A DNA stretch of 64,000 nt, taken from NCBI RefSeq assembly GCF_000016645.1, contig NC_009441.1:4030001-4094000 (forward strand). Reading direction: 5' to 3'. Positions 21,709-30,381 of this stretch are shown in pieces. This DNA is from Flavobacterium johnsoniae UW101 (GTDB taxonomy: Bacteria; Bacteroidota; Bacteroidia; Flavobacteriales; Flavobacteriaceae). Position numbers and translations under genes: made by a program. The stretch's first letter is position 1. Each line of letters begins with the position of its first letter. The notes below the pieces were generated by a model. That model had not been told where the DNA came from and did not search any database. It saw nothing but the letters and a program-made list of their open reading frames with translations.

Positions 21709-24153
21709 TTATTGTTTTAACTCTTTAAATGGAGTGTCGAGTTCAAAAGCTTTTTTTACTTTTTCGACTACAATTTCATTTGATACTGTAAATTCTGCCG
21801 TTTTTTTAATGTCTAAAGATGAAGCACCAACCAAAACTTTATAAGTTCCTGCTTCTGCAATCCATGCATTTTTATTTTCTAAAAAAGAAGCCAGATCTTT
21901 TGGTGACAATACCAGTTGTAAAGTTTCACTTTCGCCTGGTTTTAATTCCTTTGTTTTTGCAAAAGCTTTTAATTCTTCTTTGGGTTTATCGATAGATTTT
22001 GAAGGTGCAGACAAGTATACTTGCACTACTTCTTTCCCAGCAGTTTTTCCGGTATTTTTAACTGTAACTGAAACTGTCATTGCATTATTAAAAACTGGTG
22101 AACTTAATTTTACATCAGAATAATTGAATGTTGTATATGAATTTCCAAAACCAAATTCATAAGATGGTTTTACATTAAAGGTATTGTAATAACGATATCC
22201 AACATATACACCTTCTTCGTACGTTACATTTGCCGGATTGTCTGCAGGAGTTCCTAACCAGTTTTTTGCCGATGGTGTGTCTTCATATTTCATTGGAAAA
22301 GTCATAGTTAATTTTCCAGACGGATTTACTTTTCCTGAAAAAACATCAGCTACTGAATTTCCTCCTTCCTGCCCTGGCTGCCATGAAAGTAAAATGGCAT
22401 CAGCTTTATCTTTCCAGCTTGCAGTTTCTATAACACCGCCTATATTTAAAATTACAACTACTTTTTTTCCTTTTGAATGAAAAGCTTCAGAAACATTATT
22501 GATTAATTCTACCTCATCCTGAGCAAGATTAAAATCGTTATCAACCTTGCGGTCGCCTCCTTCTCCAGAATTTCTACCAATAGTTATAATTGCCAATTCT
22601 GATGATGCGGCGTGTTTTGCAATTTCTTGTTTTTCCAATTTTAATTCAGGAAGTCTTTTTGGTAAAGCCAGAAAACCTTCTTTTTTACGGCTTTCCATTT
22701 CTGCCTCTTTTACCTTTGCAACAAATGGTGTGTAAGTTGTTTTTAATTCTTCATCAATTGAGTAACCTGCATTTTTTAAACCATCCAATAAAGAAATTGT
22801 ATAAGCTTCGTTTACGTCGCCGCTTCCGGTTCCTCCCGAAATAAAATCATATGATGTAACTCCAAAAACGGCTGCTTTTCCTTTTTTGTTCGTAAACGGA
22901 AGCACATTTTTATCATTTTTCAGCAAAATCATTCCTTCAGATGCTGCCTGTCTGGTAATTTGTGCGTTTTCTTTTAAATTGGGTTTGTTTGAGTATTTGT
23001 AGTTTTCCATAATTGGCGATCTTAAAACCAATTCCAGAATTCTTTCTACATTTTTGTCTACAACTTCTTTAGATAATTTCTTATTATTGATGTTTTCAAT
23101 AATAGCTTTCTTTTGTGCTTCGATTCCCGGCATTAATAAATCGTTTCCGGCACTCAGCTGTTCTGTAACATTGCTTGAACCTGCCATAATAGATTGTGCT
23201 CCGGCAAAACCTCCAAACCAGTCTGTCATAACGATCCCTTTAAACCCCCATTCATTACGAAGAATATCTGTTAGAAGGTCTTTTCTTGCCGAAGTATAGG
23301 TTCCGTTAATCAAATTATACGAAGACATAACCGTCCATGGATTTGATTCTTTTACAGTAATCTCAAAACCTTTTAAATAAATTTCACGCATAGCTCTTTC
23401 GCTGATGTGTTCATTGATTGAAAGGCGGTTGGTTTCCTGATTATTAGCTGCAAAATGTTTAATTGAAGTTCCTACTCCATTTAACTGAATCCCTTTTACC
23501 ATCGCCGAAGCAATTTTGCCAGAAACCAGCGGATCTTCAGAATAATACTCAAAATTTCTGCCGCACAAAGGATTTCTGTGAATGTTTAAAGCCGGCGCCA
23601 GCAATACATCAACTCCATATTCTTTTACTTCATTTCCCATTGCTTTGCCTACTTTTTCAATCAATGATTCGTTCCATGTTGAAGCTAAAGCAGTTCCAAC
23701 AGGAAAAGCGGTACAGTAATACGTATTTTTATCATTCTCACGAATAGGTTTTATTCTAAGTCCCGCAGGTCCGTCAGCCACAATAATGGCCGGAATTCCT
23801 AAACGTTTAATTTCGTAAGTTCCTCCTGCAGCCCCTGGAACACGTCCTTCAATTGCTCCTACTACCGGTTTTATTCCGTCAAAACCCGGCATTCCCGTTC
23901 CCATTAAAAAATTAGCTTTTTCTTCCTCAGTCATTTTTTTGACCAAATCGACAGCACGTTCGTGAATCGAAAGTCTGGTATCTTCATAAATATCCAGTTT
24001 TCCATTTTTATTTAAATCTCTAAAAGTAAATCCTTTTACTGTTAGAAAAGGCGGATTATTTTCATCATCAGAAACACTGTTCCATGATAAATTCGAAATC
24101 ACTAAAGCAGTCAAAAGTGATACTCGTGCTGTTTTTATAATTGTTTTTTTCAT
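21709..24153 (-). CDS. Glycoside hydrolase family 3 enzyme with N-terminal EF-hand-like loop
   Basis: An 814-residue exported GH3 enzyme. After the signal region (1-30) comes DLNKNGKLDIYED (Asp46-Asp58), a canonical 12-residue calcium-binding loop. Then follow the TIM barrel with KHFAANNQE (232-240) and nucleophile Asp311 in IVMTDWFGG, the alpha/beta sandwich (about 400-630) and the fibronectin-III-like C-terminus (about 670-800). It is about 75 residues longer than its neighbour GH3 and only distantly similar. It probably trims beta-linked gluco- or xylo-oligosaccharides in the periplasm. A palindrome at 24211-24231 lies in its promoter region, opposite a Nudix-type regulator gene. Confidence 0.9.
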   Translation of the reverse strand: MKKTIIKTARVSLLTALVISNLSWNSVSDDENNPPFLTVKGFTFRDLNKNGKLDIYEDTRLSIHERAVDLVKKMTEEEKANFLMGTGMPGFDGIKPVVGAIEGRVPGAAGGTYEIKRLGIPAIIVADGPAGLRIKPIRENDKNTYYCTAFPVGTALASTWNESLIEKVGKAMGNEVKEYGVDVLLAPALNIHRNPLCGRNFEYYSEDPLVSGKIASAMVKGIQLNGVGTSIKHFAANNQETNRLSINEHISERAMREIYLKGFEITVKESNPWTVMSSYNLINGTYTSARKDLLTDILRNEWGFKGIVMTDWFGGFAGAQSIMAGSSNVTEQLSAGNDLLMPGIEAQKKAIIENINNKKLSKEVVDKNVERILELVLRSPIMENYKYSNKPNLKENAQITRQAASEGMILLKNDKNVLPFTNKKGKAAVFGVTSYDFISGGTGSGDVNEAYTISLLDGLKNAGYSIDEELKTTYTPFVAKVKEAEMESRKKEGFLALPKRLPELKLEKQEIAKHAASSELAIITIGRNSGEGGDRKVDNDFNLAQDEVELINNVSEAFHSKGKKVVVILNIGGVIETASWKDKADAILLSWQPGQEGGNSVADVFSGKVNPSGKLTMTFPMKYEDTPSAKNWLGTPADNPANVTYEEGVYVGYRYYNTFNVKPSYEFGFGNSYTTFNYSDVKLSSPVFNNAMTVSVTVKNTGKTAGKEVVQVYLSAPSKSIDKPKEELKAFAKTKELKPGESETLQLVLSPKDLASFLENKNAWIAEAGTYKVLVGASSLDIKKTAEFTVSNEIVVEKVKKAFELDTPFKELKQ

Positions 24154-24462
24154 AAGGGAAACTAAAATGTGGTTTAGAAAATAGTAAAGTTTTAATATGC
24201 AGCTTTTTTCATTGCTTCATTATGAAGCAATATTAATTACTTTTTTTCGTTTCAACAAATAAAACAGGTTAAATTTTAATTTATCACAATTAAAAACCAT
24301 AAAAACTATTGTATTCACAGCGTAACATGAAATACATTAAAAAATACCCAGAAGCAAAAAACCTTTAAAAATGCTGGTTTTATTGGCAAAAAATAAAGTT
24401 TTGGAGATTCGCAGTGCTTTAAAATTCTTAAATAGATTAAATTTGAAAACAAATAGAAATAA
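24154..24462. other. Divergent promoter region with a palindrome
   Basis: The 309-base gap separates the GH3 gene (-) from the Nudix-type regulator (+). It holds the inverted repeat ATTGCTTCAT-T-ATGAAGCAAT at 24211-24231 (10-bp arms), a good candidate operator, and the -7 element TAAATTTG at 24438-24445, 17 bases before the regulator ATG. The rest is AT-rich without clear structure. Confidence 0.5.
24211..24231. promoter_or_regulatory. Candidate operator ATTGCTTCAT-T-ATGAAGCAAT
   Basis: Near-perfect 10-bp arms about one centre base, 57 bases upstream of the GH3 start. It could be the binding site of the divergent Nudix-type regulator. No second copy was noticed in the window. Confidence 0.5.
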
Positions 24463-25209
24463 ATGGAACTAAAGAAATTACTTGAACAACAGTCTGCCGA
24501 AGCTTGGGAAAAATATATTCCGTCACTTTCTATTGACTGTGTTATTTTTAGTTTTTACGAAAATGCACTTCATGTTCTTACCGTAAATATGAAGGATCAG
24601 AATTTATGGGGACTTCCAGGCGGTTATGTACAAAAAGATGAAAATGTAGATGATGCCGCAATGCGAATTTTAAAAGACAGAACCGGAACCGAAAATATCT
24701 ATTTACAGCAGTTTTACACTTTTGGAAATTTAAAAAGATCTGAAAGTGCTTTTGAGGCTTATGATGACAGCATTTGGAACAAACAGCGTTTTGTTTCTAT
24801 TGGTTATTATGCCCTTGCAGAACATTCGCAGGTAAAATTAAGAATTGACCAATACTCAAATGCAGTCGAATGGAAATTGATTGAGACTCTGCCAGAATTT
24901 ATGATGGATCACAGAGCTATTTTTGATAAAGCACTGCTTACTCTTAGAGAACAGCTCAATAATCATCCTATTGGTTATAATTTACTGCCGGAAAAATTCA
25001 CAATGCCGGAACTTCAAAAATTGTATGAAGCTATCTTGGGCAAAAAACTGAATCGCGGTAATTTTTATCGAAAAATTCTTCGTTATGATATTCTTATTAA
25101 ACTAGACGAATCGCGTAAAGGCGGTGCGCACAAAGCCCCGGATTTATACAGCTTTGATTTAACGAAATATAATGAAGCTCTAAAAGAAGGTTTGAAAGGA
25201 AACTGGTAA
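24463..25209 (+). CDS. Nudix-domain transcriptional regulator (NrtR/AraR-like)
   Basis: A 248-residue protein with an N-terminal Nudix-fold domain (about 18-145) and a C-terminal winged helix (about 165-240, LLPEKFTMPELQKLYEAILGKKLNRGNFYRKIL). The Nudix box is degenerate: Gly54, Glu60 and Arg68 are in place, but the catalytic REUxEE becomes R-I-L-K-D-R, so hydrolysis is unlikely and ligand sensing is expected. In Bacteroidota this architecture includes AraR, a sugar-responsive regulator, and NrtR, which senses ADP-ribose. It is divergent from a GH3 gene, which favours a sugar role. The specific ligand is an inference. Confidence 0.82.
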   Translation: MELKKLLEQQSAEAWEKYIPSLSIDCVIFSFYENALHVLTVNMKDQNLWGLPGGYVQKDENVDDAAMRILKDRTGTENIYLQQFYTFGNLKRSESAFEAYDDSIWNKQRFVSIGYYALAEHSQVKLRIDQYSNAVEWKLIETLPEFMMDHRAIFDKALLTLREQLNNHPIGYNLLPEKFTMPELQKLYEAILGKKLNRGNFYRKILRYDILIKLDESRKGGAHKAPDLYSFDLTKYNEALKEGLKGNW

Positions 25210-25218
25210 TTTTTTCAA

Positions 25219-25249
25219 AAATAGCCCGTGGTGAAACCACGGGCTATTT
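25219..25249. terminator. Bidirectional intrinsic terminator
   Basis: Perfect 14-bp stem AAATAGCCCGTGGT / ACCACGGGCTATTT with a 3-base loop, between the convergent Nudix-regulator and acyl-CoA oxidase-like genes. T runs are weak on both sides, but the stem is very strong. Confidence 0.75.
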
Positions 25250-25275
25250 AAGATTTCTTTAGCACAGATTAAAAT

Positions 25276-27534
25276 CTAAACTGCAATTGGCGCTGCTAAA
25301 CAGCTTTCCGGAATATCAAAGGCATTTACCAACGCTACGGCATCCGGACGAATATCCCAGCAAAGCTGATTTACAATTTTACGAACTGCCTTGGTTTTTA
25401 CAGCTTCCATATAGCCGTCTTCCAAATACCAGGCTTTGTTTTTTTCTATCTGCGAAAGCGCATATAACTGATATAATTTTGTCAATATTTGTTTTGAATT
25501 TTCGTCTTCGATTGTTTTAACGGCTTCCTGAAACTGTTCTAAAACAATACGTTCGAGATAAGCCTGAGCCACATCGATCATTTGATGCTGTACAACATTA
25601 AAAGCATCGTAGGCTTCTAATCCGCCGTCGACTAATTTCTTGATACGTCTTGCTGCCGAAGCCAGAATTGTTTTTTCTCTATGTACAAAAGCCTGCAGAT
25701 GAAACTCCTTATCAAGTAAATGTTCGTCATCTGTTCTTCGGGTTGCGATTGGATTTTTTTCTGTAATGGCCGTTTTGGCATTTTCATATACATAATTAAT
25801 GATTCCCAAAGATCCCATTTCGCCAAAAGACTTTCTGAATTCAGATAGACGGTTTTTGGCTACTAACTGCATTAAAACTGTATTATCGCCTTCAAAAGTG
25901 GTGTAAATTTCAGTATCGTTTTTAAGTGCATCGATTCGGTTTTCAGATAAATAACCTTTTCCGCCGCAAGCTTCACGGCATTCCTGCAAAATATCTCTTG
26001 TACTCCAGGTTGAATACGATTTCATTCCTGCAGCAAGTGCTTCTATTTCCTGCATTTCCTCTTCTTTCTTATTCAAAAATCTTTTGGTAAGGTATTGAAG
26101 CGCAAAATGAACAGCATACGTTTTTGCCAAATGCGGTAATAATCTGCGCTGGTGCATTCTGTAATTTAAAATCGGAACTTCAGATCCGCCTTCAGGACCA
26201 AATTGTCGGCGCTGGTCACTGTAACGAATGGCAATAGTTAATCCGGATTTGGCTGCTGCCAAAGCTGAACGCGGAATCCCGATTCTTCCTCCTACCAAAG
26301 TTCCTAACATGGTGAAAAATCTTCGGTTATCACTCGGAATTGGACTTTCAAATTCTCCTTTATCGTTTACAGAAGCAAAACGATCCAGCATATTTTCTTT
26401 TGGAATCACAACATTATCAAAGCTGATAGTTCCATTGTCTACTCCATTTAATCCCATTTTATGACCGCAGTCACCAATTGTTACTCCTTTTACCGTATTA
26501 CCGTCTGTATCACGCAATGGCACTACAAAAGCATTTACGCCATAATCATGATCGTCGATAACTAATTTAGCGAAAACCGTTGCCATCTGCCCGTGAACTG
26601 CGGCGTTCCCGATGTATTCTTTTTGAGCATTTTTGTTTGGTGTATGAATGGTAAAAGTCTGATCGCTATGATTATAAGTTGCAGTAGTTTCCAGACCTTT
26701 TACGTTCGATCCGTGATGTGTTTCGGTCATTGCAAAACAACCCGGAAGTTTTAACGAACCTATATCTTTTAAATATTTAGCATAATGTTTTTCGGTTCCA
26801 AGAGACTGAACGCTCATGCCCCAAAGTCCAAACTGAACACCAAATTTTATCACTAAACTTAAATCGTGATAACTTAGCGTTTCCATAATTGCAAAATAAT
26901 CTTCTACATTGCCTCCGCCGCCGTATTCTTTTGGATACGCCATATTTCCCAGATTTTCATCGGCCAGGATTTTACACCAATTGTAAACCGTCTGGCGGAA
27001 AACATTAATATCTGTAGACGTTTCATATGCAAACTCTGGTCGGGAAATAACCGATTTTACCTTTTTTATAATTGGTGCTTCTTTCCCATCCAGAAATTCT
27101 GTTATTTTCTGAATATCAAAATTGCTCGTAGTATGTGAATTTGCGGTAAAAGAATCGGCTTTTGTTTTAAAGTTCTGAAGCGCTTCTTCGCCTAAAATTC
27201 CAAGATCATTTTCAAGTTTTATAAAATCTGATTCAATTGGTGTTAAATCTAAATCGCTTCCCGAAAGTGCTTCTGCAATATCAAAAATTGATTTGATTGA
27301 AGATTTATCCTGAATACTTTTTTCAATGTCTAATTTCCATTGTGTGAGTTCGTTTCGTGAAGGCGGATTTGAAATATCTACTTTAGATAGTAAATACTCT
27401 TTTTCTTCTTGTGATAAAACATTTAAGGAGTTTATAAATTCTTTTAGTGTCGAAAATTCTTTTTGAGTCAAAAGATCGTCAGACCACACTAAATAAAACA
27501 ACGGAGTAAAGGCTTGAAGTTTAGCTGGTTTCAT
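25276..27534 (-). CDS. Acyl-CoA dehydrogenase/oxidase family protein, long form
   Basis: A 752-residue flavoprotein of the acyl-CoA dehydrogenase superfamily, nearer to acyl-CoA oxidases in length and layout. After an extra N-terminal helical part (1-165) come the dehydrogenase core motifs GCFAMTETHHGSNVKGLETTA (about 264-285, middle beta domain) and RIGIPRSALAAAKSGLTIAIRYSDQRRQFG, then YTTFEGDNTVLMQLVAKN with the catalytic-base Glu region, and a helical C-terminal oxidase-like domain (about 580-740). It oxidises fatty acyl-CoA to enoyl-CoA in the cytoplasm. It is a single gene; chain-length preference is unknown. Confidence 0.88.
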   Translation of the reverse strand: MKPAKLQAFTPLFYLVWSDDLLTQKEFSTLKEFINSLNVLSQEEKEYLLSKVDISNPPSRNELTQWKLDIEKSIQDKSSIKSIFDIAEALSGSDLDLTPIESDFIKLENDLGILGEEALQNFKTKADSFTANSHTTSNFDIQKITEFLDGKEAPIIKKVKSVISRPEFAYETSTDINVFRQTVYNWCKILADENLGNMAYPKEYGGGGNVEDYFAIMETLSYHDLSLVIKFGVQFGLWGMSVQSLGTEKHYAKYLKDIGSLKLPGCFAMTETHHGSNVKGLETTATYNHSDQTFTIHTPNKNAQKEYIGNAAVHGQMATVFAKLVIDDHDYGVNAFVVPLRDTDGNTVKGVTIGDCGHKMGLNGVDNGTISFDNVVIPKENMLDRFASVNDKGEFESPIPSDNRRFFTMLGTLVGGRIGIPRSALAAAKSGLTIAIRYSDQRRQFGPEGGSEVPILNYRMHQRRLLPHLAKTYAVHFALQYLTKRFLNKKEEEMQEIEALAAGMKSYSTWSTRDILQECREACGGKGYLSENRIDALKNDTEIYTTFEGDNTVLMQLVAKNRLSEFRKSFGEMGSLGIINYVYENAKTAITEKNPIATRRTDDEHLLDKEFHLQAFVHREKTILASAARRIKKLVDGGLEAYDAFNVVQHQMIDVAQAYLERIVLEQFQEAVKTIEDENSKQILTKLYQLYALSQIEKNKAWYLEDGYMEAVKTKAVRKIVNQLCWDIRPDAVALVNAFDIPESCLAAPIAV

Positions 27535-27570
27535 ATAATAGAGATTCGGTTTTTATTTTTATTTTTTGCC

Positions 27571-27753
27571 ACAGATTATACAGATTAAAAGTTTTTTTTA
27601 CAGCCACGAATTACACAAATTTTCACGAATTTATTTTCATTTATACTGATTCTTAAATCAATTTGAATTCGTGAAAATTTGTGTAATTCGTGGCTGACTT
27701 TCTACATAAAGAAAATAATCCGTTTAATCTGTACAATCTGCGGTCTGTATTTC
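27571..27753. repeat. Large nested inverted repeat (perfect 31-bp arms)
   Basis: The inner arms 27601-27631 and 27666-27696 are a perfect 31-bp inverted repeat (start CAGCCACGAATTACAC) with a 34-base spacer. An outer pair with CACAGATTATACAGATTAAA (about 27573-27592) and its near complement (about 27719-27741) match at 18 of 20. The whole gap between the acyl-CoA oxidase-like start and the RarD terminator is thus one nested element without coding capacity. The wording resembles a dispersed Flavobacterium gap repeat. Confidence 0.85.
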
Positions 27754-27769
27754 ATTTTACTGCATAAAA

Positions 27770-27800
27770 AAACAGGAATGAAAAATACTCATTCCTGTTT
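27770..27800 (-). terminator. Intrinsic terminator of the RarD-like gene
   Basis: AAACAGGAATGA pairs with TCATTCCTGTTT; on the - strand a run of T follows (TTCCTGTTTTTTTA). It lies about 62 bases after the RarD-like stop codon. Confidence 0.85.
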
Positions 27801-27862
27801 AATATTCCTGTTAAGATTCTCGTAATTTTATACCTTAAACCAATAAAAAATACAAGATTAAC

Positions 27863-28780
27863 TTAGTGAGAATCTTTAGACGACAGGATATATTTCTGTT
27901 TTATAGCAAAAATATGATGTGAATTAAAAACTAACACTGCAATAAAAATAATGCCGTAAGCACTGATTTGCAAAGCACTGATTTTTTCGTGATAGACAAA
28001 ATTTGCTAATAAAAAAGCAATCATCGGATTTACATTTAACAACATTCCAACGGTTGATGAGTTGATTCCTGAAAGGGCGTACAAGTTTAGGAACAATGGA
28101 ATAATTGTAAATGCAATGGCGATGGTTTCTATACAGAAATAAAATTTAAATTCAGTTGGAATCGGCCCGCTGTATTCCGGATAAAAAGGGAATAATAAAA
28201 TAGCTGCCAAAGTAATATGAAATGTCAGCACAATGAATCTGTCAAAACCTTTGTTAACACGCTGGCTTACCAGATAACATGCATAAGTTAAACCGATAAT
28301 AATGCTGAAAAACATATCCATAATATCGGCATACGACAATAACAAACATCCTAAAATGCTTAAACCAACAGCCAGCCATTGTGTTTTTGCCAGTTTTTCT
28401 TTTAGGATAAAAAATGCCAGCAGTGTGGTTAAAATTGGACACACTAAATAAGCCAGAGAAGTAGCTTTTACACTCACATGATTCATTACATAAATAAAGG
28501 TGAACCAGTTCGCCATTAAAAAGAAACTCCCTCCAATGTTTAATAAAACTGCTTTTTTCTTTTCAGAATCAGATAAGGATTTGAAAATTGCAATGGTTTC
28601 CTGAAATGCCTTTCTTTTAAACAAAAAGGTAATTAAAAGCATTAAAATACTACAGCTGAAAACGCGATAAAACAAAATATCCAGCGCAGGATATTCGTGT
28701 ATTGGTCTTAAAACCAAACTAAAAAATCCCCAAGTGGTATAGGCAGTAATTGCAGCGATGTAATATTTAGTGGTTTTCAC
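27863..28780 (-). CDS. rarD: EamA-family permease, RarD-like
   Basis: A 305-residue inner-membrane protein with about ten hydrophobic helices in two EamA repeats. The start KYYIAAITAYTTWGFFSLVLRPI is typical of RarD. The start codon is GTG at 28780 (no ATG lies in a better place). RarD-type proteins of the drug/metabolite transporter superfamily export amino acids or related compounds; the substrate is unproven. It is divergent from a MocR-type regulator 96 bases away, which may control it. Confidence 0.85.
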   Translation of the reverse strand: MKTTKYYIAAITAYTTWGFFSLVLRPIHEYPALDILFYRVFSCSILMLLITFLFKRKAFQETIAIFKSLSDSEKKKAVLLNIGGSFFLMANWFTFIYVMNHVSVKATSLAYLVCPILTTLLAFFILKEKLAKTQWLAVGLSILGCLLLSYADIMDMFFSIIIGLTYACYLVSQRVNKGFDRFIVLTFHITLAAILLFPFYPEYSGPIPTEFKFYFCIETIAIAFTIIPLFLNLYALSGINSSTVGMLLNVNPMIAFLLANFVYHEKISALQISAYGIIFIAVLVFNSHHIFAIKQKYILSSKDSH

Positions 28781-28876
28781 GACAGTTTTTTGTTTTTTTG
28801 AAGAGACAAATTTCTAAAAAATAAAGTAGCAATACAGATACAGTTTTTGTAAATTGCACCATAACAGTTTAATTTT

Positions 28877-30298
28877 ATGGGAAACTCAAATTACTTATAT
28901 CTACAGTTTGCAGACGTGATTGAAAAACAAATAAAATCAGGTCTTTTAAATGTTGGCGATAAACTGCCGTCGATAAGAGAAGTCTGTGCAGAAACGGGTT
29001 ATAGTATGAGTACAGTAAGCAAGGCTTATTATGAAGTCGAAAGCCGTTCGCTGATTGAATCGCGCCCGCAGTCTGGTTATTATGTGAGTAATATTTCGGC
29101 ACGAATCATTTCAGAACCTTCTGCCAGCACACCAATTTTAAGCGTCGAAAATATTGAACGCGAAGATTTAGTAGATTTGGTTTACGGCGATATGCGCAAA
29201 AAAGACTTAACGATGCTTTCGCTTGGCTTTCCTTCAAATGAACTGTTACCAATAGCAAAGCTGAATAAAGGAATGGTTCAGGCAATGCGCCAATTACCAA
29301 ACAGCGGCACGAGTTATGAGGAAATTCAGGGAAACAGTAATTTAAGAAAAGAGATTGCGCGCTGGTCTTTTACATGGGGAGGTTCCTTGACTGAAGAAGA
29401 TATTATTACAACTCCAGGCTGTATTTCGGCTATTTCAGATTGTTTATTGGCTTTGACAAAACCGGGAGACACAATTATTACCGAAAGTCCGGTATATTTT
29501 GGAATTCTGCAATTAGCCAGATCTTTAGGTTTGTATGTAATGGAACTTCCTACTAATATGACAACGGGAATTGAACTTGAAGCTGTTAAAAAAACACTTT
29601 CGGCAAACAAAGTTAAAGCTTGTGTTTTGATGAGCAATTTCAGCAATCCGTCTGGAAGTATGATGCCGAATGAACACAAAAAAGAGATTGTCCGCTTGAT
29701 GGATTTCTATAATGTTCCGTTAATTGAAGATGATATTCACGGCGATTTATATTTTGGCTCAAGCCGACCGACTAACTGTAAAACCTATGACGAAAGTGGT
29801 ATTGTACTTTGCTGCAGTTCGGTTTCTAAAACTCTGGCACCGGGTTATCGTGTTGGATGGGTTTCTCCGGGAAAATTTAAAAAAGAAATTCTGAGAGCAA
29901 AATTATATCATACGATCTCCTCTCCTACTATTACGCATGAAGTGGTAGGCGATTTTTTAAAAAACGGACGTTATGAAAATCATCTTCGCAAAATTCGCCA
30001 AATCCTGAACCGAAACTGCAATAATTACATCAATACAGTTTTAGAATCATTTCCGGCTGGTACAAAAGTAAGCCAGCCTCAAGGCGGATTTTTCCTTTGG
30101 GTTGAACTGGATAAAAAAATCGACACTTCTGCTTTTTATCATTTGGCATTAAAACATAATATAAGCATTGCACCGGGAAGAATTTTTTCTTTTCAGGATC
30201 AATTCTCAAATTGTATGCGTTTGAGTTTTGGACTTCCGTGGACGAATGAACTGCGTGAGTCTATTCGAACTTTAGGAAGACTGGCAAAAAGTATTTAG
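28877..30298 (+). CDS. MocR-type (GntR winged helix plus aminotransferase) regulator
   Basis: A 473-residue fusion: GntR winged helix (about 8-75, LLNVGDKLPSIREVCAETGYSMSTVSKAYYEVE) and a fold-type I aminotransferase domain (about 110-470) with the PLP lysine at 318 in CSSVSKTLAPGYRVGW. MocR proteins use PLP as effector to control vitamin B6, GABA, taurine or amino-acid genes; some are named only aminotransferases. It is divergent from the RarD-like permease, a usual arrangement for MocR regulators and exporters. The regulated pathway is not certain. No helpful palindrome was found between the two starts. Confidence 0.9.
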   Translation: MGNSNYLYLQFADVIEKQIKSGLLNVGDKLPSIREVCAETGYSMSTVSKAYYEVESRSLIESRPQSGYYVSNISARIISEPSASTPILSVENIEREDLVDLVYGDMRKKDLTMLSLGFPSNELLPIAKLNKGMVQAMRQLPNSGTSYEEIQGNSNLRKEIARWSFTWGGSLTEEDIITTPGCISAISDCLLALTKPGDTIITESPVYFGILQLARSLGLYVMELPTNMTTGIELEAVKKTLSANKVKACVLMSNFSNPSGSMMPNEHKKEIVRLMDFYNVPLIEDDIHGDLYFGSSRPTNCKTYDESGIVLCCSSVSKTLAPGYRVGWVSPGKFKKEILRAKLYHTISSPTITHEVVGDFLKNGRYENHLRKIRQILNRNCNNYINTVLESFPAGTKVSQPQGGFFLWVELDKKIDTSAFYHLALKHNISIAPGRIFSFQDQFSNCMRLSFGLPWTNELRESIRTLGRLAKSI

Positions 30299-30381
30299 AA
30301 AATACGTTTTATAAAAAAACCGGACAGTGCAACTACTCACCATCCGGCCAACAATTAATTAAAGAGACCAAAATTAAAAAG

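Noticed and set aside
27601..27696. Possible insertion-sequence terminal repeats
   Set aside because: The 31-bp inverted arms enclose only 34 bases and no transposase fragment or target duplication is visible.
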